Shown piece after piece: positions 35,181 through 44,571 of a stretch of DNA of 64,000 nucleotides. The notes beneath the pieces were generated by a model. That model saw only the letters and a program-made list of their open reading frames with translations, was not told where the DNA came from and ran no database searches. Origin of the DNA: Paenibacillus terrae (GTDB lineage: Bacteria; Bacillota; Bacilli; Paenibacillales; Paenibacillaceae); contig NZ_PNXQ01000001.1 in NCBI RefSeq assembly GCF_005217525.1, positions 101,884-165,883 of the forward strand. The letters are read 5' to 3'. Position 1 is the first letter of the stretch; every line of letters begins with the position of its first letter. A program made the translations under genes and the position numbers.

Positions 35181-36566
35181 ATGAAAGGCTTCAAGCGGCA
35201 AAAGGGAACGAGACAGGAACTACAGCAGCGTGCAGATTCCCGTGAAGAACAGGTTGATCTGGTCCAAAAGGATGCTAAGTCAGAGGATGTTCTGCTAGAA
35301 AATGATGTGCGTTCAGCAAAGAGTAAATCTGTATCACGCCGAGATCTATTGAAGCTGGCCGGGGTCGGGGGACTGGGGCTCCTGCTCGGCGGCGGCGGCG
35401 TGGGGGCTGTGCTGACAGCCAGTCAACGGCTCGAAAGCATGATGACGGATGCGGATACCAAGGATGTGGTTCCTTTTTACGGGAAGCATCAGGCGGGTAT
35501 CGTGACTCCGGCACAGGATTTCATCTGCTTCGCCGCCTTTGATCTAACGACGAGTGACAAGGAACGGGTGCGCAGCCTGTTTAAAGCCTGGACAGAAGCC
35601 ACCGCTACGATGACTTCCGGCGCGCTGATCGGCAACGATAACGAAAACCTCAATCTGCCTCCGTCCGATACGGGCGAAGCGGCGGGGCTGTCGCCGTCAC
35701 GGATGACGATTACCTTTGGTGTGGGTCCGTCCTTTTTTGATGGGCGCTACGGCCTGGCAGGGCTTAAACCTGCCGGACTTCGTGAGCTGCCCCGTTTTCA
35801 AGGGGATGCGCTGGACGACCAATGGTGCGGTGGCGATATCGGGGTACAAGTATGCGCCAATGATTTGCAGGTAGCTTTCCATGCCCTGCGTAATTTGGCG
35901 CGTATCGCCAGAGGAACGGCGGTGCTTCGCTGGACACAGGAAGGCTTCCAGCGGACAGCACAGGCCGATCCAGCGGGAAGCACGCCGCGCAATTTACTCG
36001 GCTTCAAGGACGGTACGGGGAACCCGGATACCTCCAAGGCTGACGAGATGAACCGACTGGTATGGACACAGGCCAGTGACGGTCCCGCGTGGATGGGCGG
36101 CGGCAGCTATATGGCTGTGCGACGCGTACGCATGCGGGTAGAGGTATGGGATCGCTCGACACTGGGCGACCAGGAGGATACCTTTGGACGCCATCGCAGC
36201 AGCGGGGCCCCGCTGGGCAAGGCCAAGGAGTTCGACAAGCTTGATCTGGCGGCCACAAGTCCGGAAGGCAAGCCGATCACGCCCCCCACCTCTCATGTGG
36301 CATTGGCTCATGGGGACGGGAGCATTAATATTTTGCGACGGTCTTATTCTTATTCAAGCGGATTGGACAAGCAAACAGGACAGCTGGATGCCGGGCTGCT
36401 GTTCATCAGCTACCAACGTGATCTATTCAAGCAGTTCGTTCATATTCAGGAGAAGCTTGCGCGCAATGACAAGCTGAACGAATACATTGTACACAAAGGC
36501 AGTGCGGTGTTCGCCTGCTTTCCGGGTGTATCGCAAGGCGGCTACATCGGGGATACGTTATTTTAG
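35181..36566 (+). CDS. efeB: Dyp-type haem peroxidase EfeB
   Basis: A 461-residue secreted peroxidase. A twin-arginine signal (SRRDLLKLAGVGGLG, from about residue 52) indicates folded export by Tat. The N-terminal tail before it is unusually long and charged. The Dyp signatures GFKDGTGNP (catalytic Asp) and GRHRSSGAPLG (proximal His region) are present. EfeB is thought to help oxidise Fe(II) or take iron from haem for EfeU. Four bases separate it from efeO. Confidence 0.95.
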   Translation: MKGFKRQKGTRQELQQRADSREEQVDLVQKDAKSEDVLLENDVRSAKSKSVSRRDLLKLAGVGGLGLLLGGGGVGAVLTASQRLESMMTDADTKDVVPFYGKHQAGIVTPAQDFICFAAFDLTTSDKERVRSLFKAWTEATATMTSGALIGNDNENLNLPPSDTGEAAGLSPSRMTITFGVGPSFFDGRYGLAGLKPAGLRELPRFQGDALDDQWCGGDIGVQVCANDLQVAFHALRNLARIARGTAVLRWTQEGFQRTAQADPAGSTPRNLLGFKDGTGNPDTSKADEMNRLVWTQASDGPAWMGGGSYMAVRRVRMRVEVWDRSTLGDQEDTFGRHRSSGAPLGKAKEFDKLDLAATSPEGKPITPPTSHVALAHGDGSINILRRSYSYSSGLDKQTGQLDAGLLFISYQRDLFKQFVHIQEKLARNDKLNEYIVHKGSAVFACFPGVSQGGYIGDTLF

Positions 36567-36590
36567 CAGCAGGCAAGGAAGGGGATTTAT

Positions 36591-38405
36591 ATGAATCGGC
36601 GCAATAAAAGCTTGGGATGGGTATTTCTGCTGGTGGCTCTGCTGCTGACAGCAACTCCGTTCATATCCGGCTCCGGGTCGGTCGCTTTCGCACAAACAGA
36701 TGCCAAGGCTGCTTCCAATGATCAGCTCATGCCTGTGGTGGGTGGCGCACTGGTGGAGGCGGGACAAGCCCAATGGACGGAAGCCTCCAGGGACGTCAAA
36801 GAATTCCGTACGCTGTGGGAAGCTGCCAAAACAAACGGTGGTGATGCAGCCCATATCGCAGCGGTAGACAAGGCTCTCGCGGAGGCAGAGCAGGCACTTG
36901 CCAGCGGCGGCGGAGAACCAGCAAAAGCTGCACTGTCCGTGCTGGCTCGTTCGGTCAACGAATTTGTGACTGCTGCGGAAGGCGACAAGCCCGCCCCGGC
37001 TGGAGCCAAAGCAGCGGAAAAGCTGCTCCCCATGGCGAAGGGCAGTCTGGCTGCCATGCAAAAAGGCGACTGGACTGCGGCCCGCGCTGATTACGACCGG
37101 ATCGTAAAAGCATGGTATCAGGTGGAGACACCGATTCGTTCGGACCATTTTCCGGTATATAGTGCGCTGGAAACTAAAATCAGCCTGATTCGCATCTCCA
37201 TGCAAGCCGAACCCATACGACAAGAACAGGCTCTCAAGGAAATGCAAGAGCTAACGGCTTTGTTGTCGGATTACAGTCAAGGCAAACTGGTGAACACGGG
37301 TCAAGAAGCTGGAGCAAACAACGCGGCTAATGGCTCATTAGCCTCGCTAAGTGATGCGGTCAAGCTCCTCGAATCCGCACGGCAGGATGCGGTAGCCAAT
37401 CAGCCTGAGCAAGCCGCTGACAAGGTAGGGCGGTTCATCGCCCTATGGCCTTCGGTGGAAGGTCATGTGCAAATTTCCGACCCGGCGTCCTATACCGCGA
37501 TTGAAAATGAAATGGCCGAGACTTCCGGTTATCTGCTGTCTTCTCCACCGAACATGGCCAAAGCCATCCAGACGCTGGATCAGATGCTGGAAAGGCTTCG
37601 TCCGTTGACGGAAGAGCGTTCCTACACCGCTTGGGATGCGGCACTGATTTTGCTGCGTGAGGGGCTGGAAGCCATTCTCGTGCTCGCGGCTCTGCTGGCG
37701 TATGCCAAAAAAAGCGGCGAAGCTGTGGCTGGTCGCTGGATATGGGCCGGTGCCGGAACAGGGCTGGTACTGAGCGGAATCCTGGCAGTGCTGTTCACTA
37801 CACTGGTCGCGGCCGCCGCATCGGGCAGCATGCGTGAGCTGCTAGAGGGTGTGACCGGACTGGTCGCGGTTGTGCTTATGCTGACTGTCGGTAGCTGGCT
37901 ACATTCCAAATCCAATGCTGCCGCATGGAATCGCTTTGTCGAAAACAGCGTAGACAGCGCGCTGGCACGTGGTAGCCTGTGGTCGCTGTTCGCAGTTTCT
38001 GCGCTTGCGATTTTGCGTGAAGGCGCCGAGACAGCTATCTTTTATATCGGTATGGCCCCGGTCATCGAAACCTCTCAATTGCTGATTGGTATTGGCTCGG
38101 CAACTGTCATATTGGTTGTGCTGGCATTTGCGATCATCAAGTTTAGCGTACGATTGCCGATTCGCGCCTTTTTCCTGACAGCCACCATACTGATTTACTA
38201 TCTCGTATTTCGCTTTCTCGGCGAAAGTATTCATTCGCTTCAGGTGGCTGGCAAGCTTCCGGGGCACACGGCCTCCTCGCTGCCATCCATTAGCTGGCTG
38301 GGCATGTATCCGACTTGGGAAACGTTCATCCCACAGGTCGCTGTGCTGATCTTCATGGTGTGGCAGCTTGTACGTCAGGAAATGCGCAGCTCCAAACTAC
38401 GTTAA
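36591..38405 (+). CDS. efeU: FTR1-family iron permease EfeU with N-terminal extracytoplasmic domain
   Basis: A 604-residue protein: signal sequence (about 1-34), a helical Ala/Glu-rich extracytoplasmic domain (about 35-345), then the FTR1 permease with seven hydrophobic segments. Two REGxE iron-permeation motifs are intact: LLREGLEAIL (about 355) and ILREGAETAIF (about 477). The long N-terminal domain is usual for Gram-positive members and absent from E. coli EfeU. It is the last gene of the operon; the order O-B-U differs from E. coli U-O-B. Confidence 0.95.
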   Translation: MNRRNKSLGWVFLLVALLLTATPFISGSGSVAFAQTDAKAASNDQLMPVVGGALVEAGQAQWTEASRDVKEFRTLWEAAKTNGGDAAHIAAVDKALAEAEQALASGGGEPAKAALSVLARSVNEFVTAAEGDKPAPAGAKAAEKLLPMAKGSLAAMQKGDWTAARADYDRIVKAWYQVETPIRSDHFPVYSALETKISLIRISMQAEPIRQEQALKEMQELTALLSDYSQGKLVNTGQEAGANNAANGSLASLSDAVKLLESARQDAVANQPEQAADKVGRFIALWPSVEGHVQISDPASYTAIENEMAETSGYLLSSPPNMAKAIQTLDQMLERLRPLTEERSYTAWDAALILLREGLEAILVLAALLAYAKKSGEAVAGRWIWAGAGTGLVLSGILAVLFTTLVAAAASGSMRELLEGVTGLVAVVLMLTVGSWLHSKSNAAAWNRFVENSVDSALARGSLWSLFAVSALAILREGAETAIFYIGMAPVIETSQLLIGIGSATVILVVLAFAIIKFSVRLPIRAFFLTATILIYYLVFRFLGESIHSLQVAGKLPGHTASSLPSISWLGMYPTWETFIPQVAVLIFMVWQLVRQEMRSSKLR

Positions 38406-38454
38406 AGTCCAAGTACACGCATATATTTGAGGATTTTGCAAAATCCTGAATGCA

Positions 38455-38509
38455 AAAAAACGTCAAAACACAGGCCGATCTCTATCGGCCGACGGTTTTG
38501 GCGTTTTTT
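38455..38509. terminator. bidirectional terminator between efe operon and biosynthetic operon
   Basis: AAAAAACGTCAAAAC pairs with GTTTTGGCGTTTTTT (one mismatch), enclosing the inner hairpin GGCCGAT/ATCGGCC. Runs of A and T flank it. Confidence 0.88.
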
Positions 38510-38539
38510 AGTCCTGAAAACGGAGTGCTGTTTTTACGA

Positions 38540-39928
38540 TTAGAAAATGTCCTCCAACAACGGAATCATACGCTGATGATGCAGCAAGTCCGTACGGTCA
38601 CCATGCTCACGAATTATGTGTACCTCACCGCGAAAATCCAGCAGCTCCGCCGGCGTAGCATGTCCCAGAAAATGCACCGGACTATAGCTTAGTCCATAAG
38701 CTCCTGCATTCGGAATGACAATATAATCGCCCTCCTGAATCGAAGGAAGCAGCGCTTTTTTCACAAGACAATCCTCGGGTGTACAAAGCGGCCCGACAAT
38801 GCTCACGGTTTCCAGATCCACGGTTGCTTCTGGCTGAGGCTCCCCGATCCGGTCTGCGGCCTTCCCTAATGTTAGCTCGACAGCAGCAGCCTCTTGAACA
38901 GGCATGTCCTTCCCCTGTCCCATCTGAATCACCACTTCCTGTCCCTCTTGTCTACGCATAATTCGCACCGGATAGTTGTCCCTAATCCGACGTCCTCGAA
39001 AGGCAGCCGAGGCATAATGGTTCATACCGCCATCAGCCACAACGAACTTCTCTCCCTTGGATTCCTTCGTATACAACGCCCGACAGACATACATGCCTGC
39101 CTGAGCAACCAGATATCTGCCGCTTTCGATGATCAGCATAACACCTGGCAGACGGGATCGGGTTTGCTCGGCCATTGCGTTCAGTCCGTCAATCACTTGC
39201 CCCATATCCAACGGCTGCTCATGAGTAAAATAAGGAACACCAAACCCGCCGCCCAAATTTACCGTATGCATCGCCACACCATACTGATCCTGTATCCGTT
39301 CTGCCAATTGAAGAGTATTCGCAAATGAAGCTAAAATCTGATCCGCTTTCAGCATTTGCGTACCTGTATACACCTGAATGCCCTGGAAAAATACATGTGG
39401 ACAATCTTCCAGCACCGTAAAAAAGTGATCCAATTGCCCCTCGTCCACACCAAAGGGACGAGGAACGCCGCCCATTTTGATCGTCGATCCCGACAAATCG
39501 TTATCGGGATTCACACGAACCGCAGCGCGGACAAACACGCCTGCTTGGGCAGCAATATCCTCCAGCAGGCGCAGTTCCCGCACCGACTCGACATGAATGC
39601 AGCCGATTCCACAGGCTACCGCCTCACTCAGTTCGGCTACCGTTTTTCCCGGCCCGGCGTACAACACATCTTCTGGGGCATACCCGGCCTCCATCGCAAC
39701 GAACATTTCTCCGGCCGAAGCGATTTCGACGCCACAGCCTAACGAGCGAAGCAATCCCGCCAAGGCTACATTGCCATTGGCCTTGAGTGCGTAATGCACA
39801 CGCACAGCCGGGTGCAGCCGGGATAGTAGCGAGCTGACATGAGCATGCAGCGCGTCGCCATCGTAATAATAAAATGGCGTCGGATGTTCGCCGAAGCGTT
39901 CCAGCAAGGCTTCATCCTTTTTATCCAT
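38540..39928 (-). CDS. fold-type III PLP-dependent decarboxylase (BtrK/LysA-like)
   Basis: A 462-residue enzyme of the Orn/Lys/DAP decarboxylase 2 family. The Schiff-base Lys is in HYALKANGN (Lys49). NLGGGFG (phosphate loop), ESGRYLVA, the catalytic Cys in GPLCTPEDC and NAGAYGLSYSPVHF are all there. Biosynthetic lysA is usually elsewhere. In butirosin, BtrK of this family decarboxylates glutamyl-ACP. Given the ACPs and ATP-grasp enzymes in the same operon, an aminoacyl-ACP or free amino acid substrate is inferred. GGGAGGAG precedes ATG 39928. Confidence 0.9.
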   Translation of the reverse strand: MDKKDEALLERFGEHPTPFYYYDGDALHAHVSSLLSRLHPAVRVHYALKANGNVALAGLLRSLGCGVEIASAGEMFVAMEAGYAPEDVLYAGPGKTVAELSEAVACGIGCIHVESVRELRLLEDIAAQAGVFVRAAVRVNPDNDLSGSTIKMGGVPRPFGVDEGQLDHFFTVLEDCPHVFFQGIQVYTGTQMLKADQILASFANTLQLAERIQDQYGVAMHTVNLGGGFGVPYFTHEQPLDMGQVIDGLNAMAEQTRSRLPGVMLIIESGRYLVAQAGMYVCRALYTKESKGEKFVVADGGMNHYASAAFRGRRIRDNYPVRIMRRQEGQEVVIQMGQGKDMPVQEAAAVELTLGKAADRIGEPQPEATVDLETVSIVGPLCTPEDCLVKKALLPSIQEGDYIVIPNAGAYGLSYSPVHFLGHATPAELLDFRGEVHIIREHGDRTDLLHHQRMIPLLEDIF

Positions 39929-39957
39929 CTGCTGAATCTCCTCCCTTCTTCTTTTTC

Positions 39958-41004
39958 CTATTCCGCATAGATCGTCTGGCCTGAACGGGCGGCCTCATGA
40001 ATAGCTGCCAGCAATCTGACGCGCTCTGCGGCCTCGTGGAACGGAATAGGCTCCGCGACTCCCCGGATGATATTGCAAAACGCCTCCAACTGATTGACGT
40101 AATAGTTCATGGGCTCGAAAACGGTTTTCATTTTGGAAACTGCCATGGTATCCTTCGTTATTTCCGTCTTGAGCGTTATTTTATAAAAGCCCAGATTCGC
40201 CCGAAAGCAGTCCTGCAAAGTAACTACCGCCGAATCAAAGGTCAATACATGAGCACAGCGGTATGTCCGCTCGAATGAAAAGAGGGCGGATGCCTCCAAT
40301 CCCCCCCGATAGCGGGCCTGTGCACGAAATGTCCAGTCACAGCCGTTAGGACCGTCGAAATCCGATTGACTGCGGAACTCCGCCTGCTCCAGTCCAACGA
40401 CTGCCTGAAGAAACTGGAGCCAATACACGCCCAAATCCCAAAAGCATCCCCCTCCCTGCTCCGGTCGGGATCTATAATTCTCCGCATGTCCGTCCTTTGC
40501 CGGAATGCACAGGCTGGTTGTTATGGAGCGCAAACGACCATAGCGACCGGAATCCACGATATTGCGCAGCTCGCGTTGCCAAGGATGATGCTGCACCATC
40601 ACTCCTTCCAGCAGGTGAGCGCTGCTCTGCCCGACTGCCGCTTCCAGGGGAGCCAGCTCCGCCGTATTCAGACATAACGGCTTCTCCACAAGCACATGCT
40701 TGTGAGCCTGTAATGCTTTACCGATCCACTCCGCATGCAGATCGTTACTCAGCGCAATATACACGGCGTCAATCTCCGGGTCGCTCAGCATATCCTCGGC
40801 ATGCCGATAAACGACACTAACGCCAAAACGGTCCGCCAAATCTCCTGCCTTGGCAACGGTTCGGTTCGCAAGCGCGGTTACACGGGCCCCGGTAACGTAA
40901 CGGATCGGCTCCAGCAGCGCACGAGGGGCAATGGCTGAACAGCCAATGAGACCAAAGCGGATATCCCGTACCGCAGGCTCTTGTGCGGCGGCAGCGGTGT
41001 TCAT
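39958..41004 (-). CDS. Gfo/Idh/MocA-family oxidoreductase
   Basis: A 348-residue NAD(P)-dependent oxidoreductase. The N-terminal Rossmann domain starts RFGLIGCSAIAPRALL, and VEKPLCLNTAE carries the conserved EKP Lys. The C-terminal half is the usual mixed alpha/beta dimerisation domain, with GGGCFWDLGVYW. Such enzymes oxidise sugar, aminosugar or inositol hydroxyls. Its ATG overlaps the glycosyltransferase stop (ATGA), linking the two steps; a sugar or cyclitol substrate is inferred. Confidence 0.92.
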   Translation of the reverse strand: MNTAAAAQEPAVRDIRFGLIGCSAIAPRALLEPIRYVTGARVTALANRTVAKAGDLADRFGVSVVYRHAEDMLSDPEIDAVYIALSNDLHAEWIGKALQAHKHVLVEKPLCLNTAELAPLEAAVGQSSAHLLEGVMVQHHPWQRELRNIVDSGRYGRLRSITTSLCIPAKDGHAENYRSRPEQGGGCFWDLGVYWLQFLQAVVGLEQAEFRSQSDFDGPNGCDWTFRAQARYRGGLEASALFSFERTYRCAHVLTFDSAVVTLQDCFRANLGFYKITLKTEITKDTMAVSKMKTVFEPMNYYVNQLEAFCNIIRGVAEPIPFHEAAERVRLLAAIHEAARSGQTIYAE

Positions 41005-42161
41005 GACCCTTTCTCCAATCCCGTTGAGCTTGCATGCACCTGGACGTTCTTCACATATGACTCCACGTAGCGTGGTGTCTGACTACGCAACTCCAAGATC
41101 CTCCGGTGCATGTCCTCCAGAATCTCAGCGCCGCCACCATAGATTTGCATCCACGTATCGTACCGTATCCCCATTCCCAGCCGTTCCCACAGATCCGCAT
41201 TATGCATTTCATGCACACCGAACGGCTCCAGCATAATGAGTGGAGTGGCTGTGGCGAACGAATCTGCCAGACTACCCCCGCCGGGCTTACTGACAATGGC
41301 CTGGACATGACATGCCTGGTCCAGCATGCTATGGTAATCCCGCCCGGCCTCATACAACGTCTCCTCGCCAGCCTTCACCTCACCGAAAGGCGGAAAGGTA
41401 TGCTCCCCTGCTTCATTCCGCTGCCATGTTCTCCACTGCGGGTCCATTCGGAAATAGCGTATACCGTCCCGCTGCTCATCTGGCTGATCCTGATCGTACA
41501 GCAGCAAATCAAGCTCCCAGCCCGCCTCTTCCAGCCGTCCGACCTTTTCACGGTACGTGCCCATACCCCAACCGCCGCCATGCACAAATAAGCGGGATTT
41601 CCGGGCCTCAAAGGGAACATGCTCTACAGCCGGGACATCAATATAGTGGCTGACTTTATTTTGGTCACTTTCAAAAAATGTAATTTCTCCACACCCATCG
41701 GCAAAATGCGGGTTGTGCTTGGCTAGATTTTTCCATGAAGGAGAAGGCGTGGAATCCATATACACAATGTCCACATGTACCGATCCCGGCTCCCTGCGCT
41801 TGCGGTACTCCTCCAGCACATACATCCAATGGCCGGACAAACATATAAAATGCCGCCGATCTTCCTCTATCCATCGGGTCAGCAGCGCTTCCATGGCAGC
41901 GAGATCAAGCGAATTGCGCATATCCTGCGGAACCTTCTGTGACATTAAGGCCACAGCGAAATTATCATGGTACGCTTTGCGGCTTTTGTCCACCTTGAGA
42001 CGGGCAGACTCAGGCAGCACATTTTCAAATACATGAATCGCCGTCTCCACACCCAACCTGCGAAGACCCGCTTGCATAAGCAAGCCGGGAGTATAAAAGC
42101 CCAATCCAAAACCGGAACACAAAATCGTTACCTTCATACTCTTGTGCATACTCATGCTCAT
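41001..42161 (-). CDS. GT-B-type glycosyltransferase
   Basis: A 386-residue protein with a GT-B-like layout: N-terminal domain MKVTILCSGFGLGFYTPGLLMQ-type start, and a C-terminal donor site SKPGGGSLADSFATATPLIML that resembles UDP-glycosyltransferases and MurG-like enzymes. It has no signal peptide. GGGAGG is 3 nt from ATG 42161, so the in-frame ATG two codons later may be used. In the operon it may glycosylate or build the core of the product. Donor and acceptor unknown. Confidence 0.8.
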   Translation of the reverse strand: MSMSMHKSMKVTILCSGFGLGFYTPGLLMQAGLRRLGVETAIHVFENVLPESARLKVDKSRKAYHDNFAVALMSQKVPQDMRNSLDLAAMEALLTRWIEEDRRHFICLSGHWMYVLEEYRKRREPGSVHVDIVYMDSTPSPSWKNLAKHNPHFADGCGEITFFESDQNKVSHYIDVPAVEHVPFEARKSRLFVHGGGWGMGTYREKVGRLEEAGWELDLLLYDQDQPDEQRDGIRYFRMDPQWRTWQRNEAGEHTFPPFGEVKAGEETLYEAGRDYHSMLDQACHVQAIVSKPGGGSLADSFATATPLIMLEPFGVHEMHNADLWERLGMGIRYDTWMQIYGGGAEILEDMHRRILELRSQTPRYVESYVKNVQVHASSTGLEKGS

Positions 42162-42172
42162 ACGCCTCCCGT

Positions 42173-43666
42173 TTAATTCAGCACTGTAAAATGATGCTCC
42201 GCCAAAAAATGCTCCAGCTTCGTAGTCAGACGCATTTTTTCCTTATCACCCGCGGCAACCAGTTCCAAATAAAGACGACCTTTTCCACGTGCTACACCTT
42301 CAGGCCCACCGGACACGGAAGGACCGTCACCACTGCTAATCCCGCTAACACGAACCTGCTTGGCAGACGACCTACCCCCGCGCTCCGTTGTACTTCTGCT
42401 TGGGGTGCTTTTAGGACCTGCATTCCTGTTTTCTCCATCTCGTCCGCCCGTGTTCACATATAGCGTATTGGCGCCAAGCGGCATCACGCCTTCTTCACGT
42501 TCACCTGTGAACAGCAGTCCTTCACGTTCCAGCCCTTCCAGCAATTCTTCATAGGACAAACTGCCGTCATGGGACAACGAATAATTCGTCAGCGTGCCAC
42601 GCATATTTTTTCCAGCTAAAAAGGTGTCCAATTGGTGCTTGATCAGACTCATGGATTTACGGGCGTTAATTTCGATAATAGGCTCCAGCTTCCCACCCCG
42701 AAGTGTCATCGAGTCAATGCAGACGTCGCCGTAATAACCGTCCTGATACAACTGCTTCCCTACATCCTGCATTAAGCGAAAATAGCCCTCACGCTCCAGC
42801 CGCTCCATAAAAGCCTGATCCGGCGACAACGATTCCCGGTAGGCGAATTGGGTGTTAGCCAGCCACTGCACAGACAGGATATCGACACTTCCGTTATCAC
42901 CAATCGTAAATTGGCATGAAAAATCCTGCTCCTTCTCCAGAAAAGGCTCCAGAAGGAACAGTACGCGTTTGCCTTTTCGTTCCTGTCCACGTAAATACGA
43001 TACAATCCGGTCCAGCATCTGTGTTGAGGTAATGTGCAGGTTTCCTTTGCCCGATACGCCAAAATCATCCTTGATTAAAAAGCTTCCATCCCGCAGCAGC
43101 TTGCGTCCCGCCTCGGCTACATCCGCAAACGAAGTCACAATATAGCCGGGATGACGCAGACCGAGACTGCGTTTTAAATCGGAAGAATAGGTTTTGGCAT
43201 TCACCTTGCGGATCGTTTCCAGCGGCGGCTGATGCAGCGTAATACCCCAGGCGCGTGCGGCCTCCTCCACATGAGGCAAACCCGCAAACGGGCTAAGCAC
43301 ACATCCCTCCAGTTGCGGAAAACCCGTACTGGTATCGGCCTTGCGACTGCCCAGCAGTTCAAAAACAGAAGCCGCCGACACATTCCCCGCCTGCTCCGTT
43401 CCTTCAGTCAAATCCCGTTCATTCACAGCCGGGCGAAAGCCCAACTGCGCAATATACTGACGATGTACAGGCGAAATCGCATAGCGGGTCAACAACGCAT
43501 CTCCCGGCTGGCAAAAGCTGAACAGTAGCTCATCCATTGCCGCCACAATCGCAGAAGAAGCCCGGTCAGGAATGGCGGGCAAGGAGGCTAGCTGGGCATC
43601 CCGCCAGTAAGCCTCCGCCTCGAACGTTCCCATATACAAATGACGCTGGTTCGGTATCGCGTTCAT
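42173..43666 (-). CDS. ATP-grasp ligase (paralogue 1, with disordered insert)
   Basis: A 497-residue protein. ATG 43666 follows GGAAAGGAA; the longer upstream frame is not supported. The ATP-grasp core holds GSFLIKDDFGVSGKGNLHI (ATP lysine and glycine loop), FLLEPFLEKEQDFSCQF and the Mg-binding PIIEINARKSMS. It aligns with the ATP-grasp at 47829 in this last block and in the EGLLFTGEREEGVM segment. About 60 residues of Gly/Ser/Arg-rich, probably disordered sequence split the C-terminal part (about 425-460). Likely forms an amide or thioester from an amino acid; substrate unknown. Confidence 0.85.
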   Translation of the reverse strand: MNAIPNQRHLYMGTFEAEAYWRDAQLASLPAIPDRASSAIVAAMDELLFSFCQPGDALLTRYAISPVHRQYIAQLGFRPAVNERDLTEGTEQAGNVSAASVFELLGSRKADTSTGFPQLEGCVLSPFAGLPHVEEAARAWGITLHQPPLETIRKVNAKTYSSDLKRSLGLRHPGYIVTSFADVAEAGRKLLRDGSFLIKDDFGVSGKGNLHITSTQMLDRIVSYLRGQERKGKRVLFLLEPFLEKEQDFSCQFTIGDNGSVDILSVQWLANTQFAYRESLSPDQAFMERLEREGYFRLMQDVGKQLYQDGYYGDVCIDSMTLRGGKLEPIIEINARKSMSLIKHQLDTFLAGKNMRGTLTNYSLSHDGSLSYEELLEGLEREGLLFTGEREEGVMPLGANTLYVNTGGRDGENRNAGPKSTPSRSTTERGGRSSAKQVRVSGISSGDGPSVSGGPEGVARGKGRLYLELVAAGDKEKMRLTTKLEHFLAEHHFTVLN

Positions 43667-43757
43667 ATGATTCGCTTCCTTTCCTACTTCGCTTGTACAG
43701 CACCATCCCAATAATTCGCTTTCCATGTATATTTTCAACTCATATATGGCAGTACCG

Positions 43758-44570
43758 CTACTGGCTTGCACTTGTATAATCACGCAAGGCAAACTGCCAT
43801 ATAAAGCGGATCACCGCCAGTAGCCAGATCGGGGCGAGGAATGCCCATATGATCAAACCGGGTTCCATTTTGCCCAGAATAAACATGGGTGGAAAATTAC
43901 AAATCACAAACACTGGAAGCACAAACAAGCCGATACGCTGGATCAGATTACTATATACCGCCATCGGCACATAGTTCGTCTCGAAAATGCTGTTGGACAG
44001 CTCCGTCACCCCGTTCGTGCGGATGATCCAGAAGGCTAGCAGTTGGGGCAGCAAAAACACAGAATAGGCCGTCAACACTCCGCAACCGAGCAACACAGTA
44101 AAGCCCCCGACCGTTTCAAAATTAAACGGCAGACCGAGCTTATACCAGCCAATGCCCGTCATGATTCCGCCGCCGACTACGTTTGGAATGGTGTAGCCCA
44201 GCTCAAATTGCCGCAGCGTCACCATAAATTGCAGGGACACCGGCTTGGTCATGAGCACATCCAATGAACCGGTACGGATTTTGTCAGGCAGACTTGTAAA
44301 ATTGCTGTAGAACAAGCCGCTGTAAAAACCGCTCATCATCGTAAATACGCCGATATATAGCAGCACCGCGTCAGGAGACCAGCCGTTAATATCCGTCCCG
44401 GCCCGGTATGGAACCGAGGCGTACAACAGCTTGATGAACAAATAAGCAGTTTCAACCAGAAAAGCAGTAATGAAATTAATGCGGTATTCCATCTGCGACA
44501 TGACGGAAAACTGGACGAACTTCCAGTACAGTCGGATATAACGCCCAGCGTTTCGGAAAACATTTTTCAT
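43758..44570 (-). CDS. ABC-2 family transporter permease
   Basis: A 270-residue membrane protein with six hydrophobic segments, of the ABC2_membrane_6 (DUF990) type, with LPDKIRTGSLDVLMTKPVSL as the conserved cytoplasmic loop. It pairs with the permease at 44572 and the ATPase at 45368. One base separates it from the upstream permease. It probably exports the product of the cluster or gives self-resistance. Confidence 0.9.
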   Translation of the reverse strand: MKNVFRNAGRYIRLYWKFVQFSVMSQMEYRINFITAFLVETAYLFIKLLYASVPYRAGTDINGWSPDAVLLYIGVFTMMSGFYSGLFYSNFTSLPDKIRTGSLDVLMTKPVSLQFMVTLRQFELGYTIPNVVGGGIMTGIGWYKLGLPFNFETVGGFTVLLGCGVLTAYSVFLLPQLLAFWIIRTNGVTELSNSIFETNYVPMAVYSNLIQRIGLFVLPVFVICNFPPMFILGKMEPGLIIWAFLAPIWLLAVIRFIWQFALRDYTSASQ

Positions 44571-44571
44571 G

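Noticed and set aside
36558-37247. A 229-codon minus-strand frame
   Set aside because: It is antisense to efeU and has no recognisable features.
43667-43792. An N-terminal extension of ATP-grasp paralogue 1
   Set aside because: The internal ATG at 43666 has a proper ribosome site, and the extension has no conserved features.
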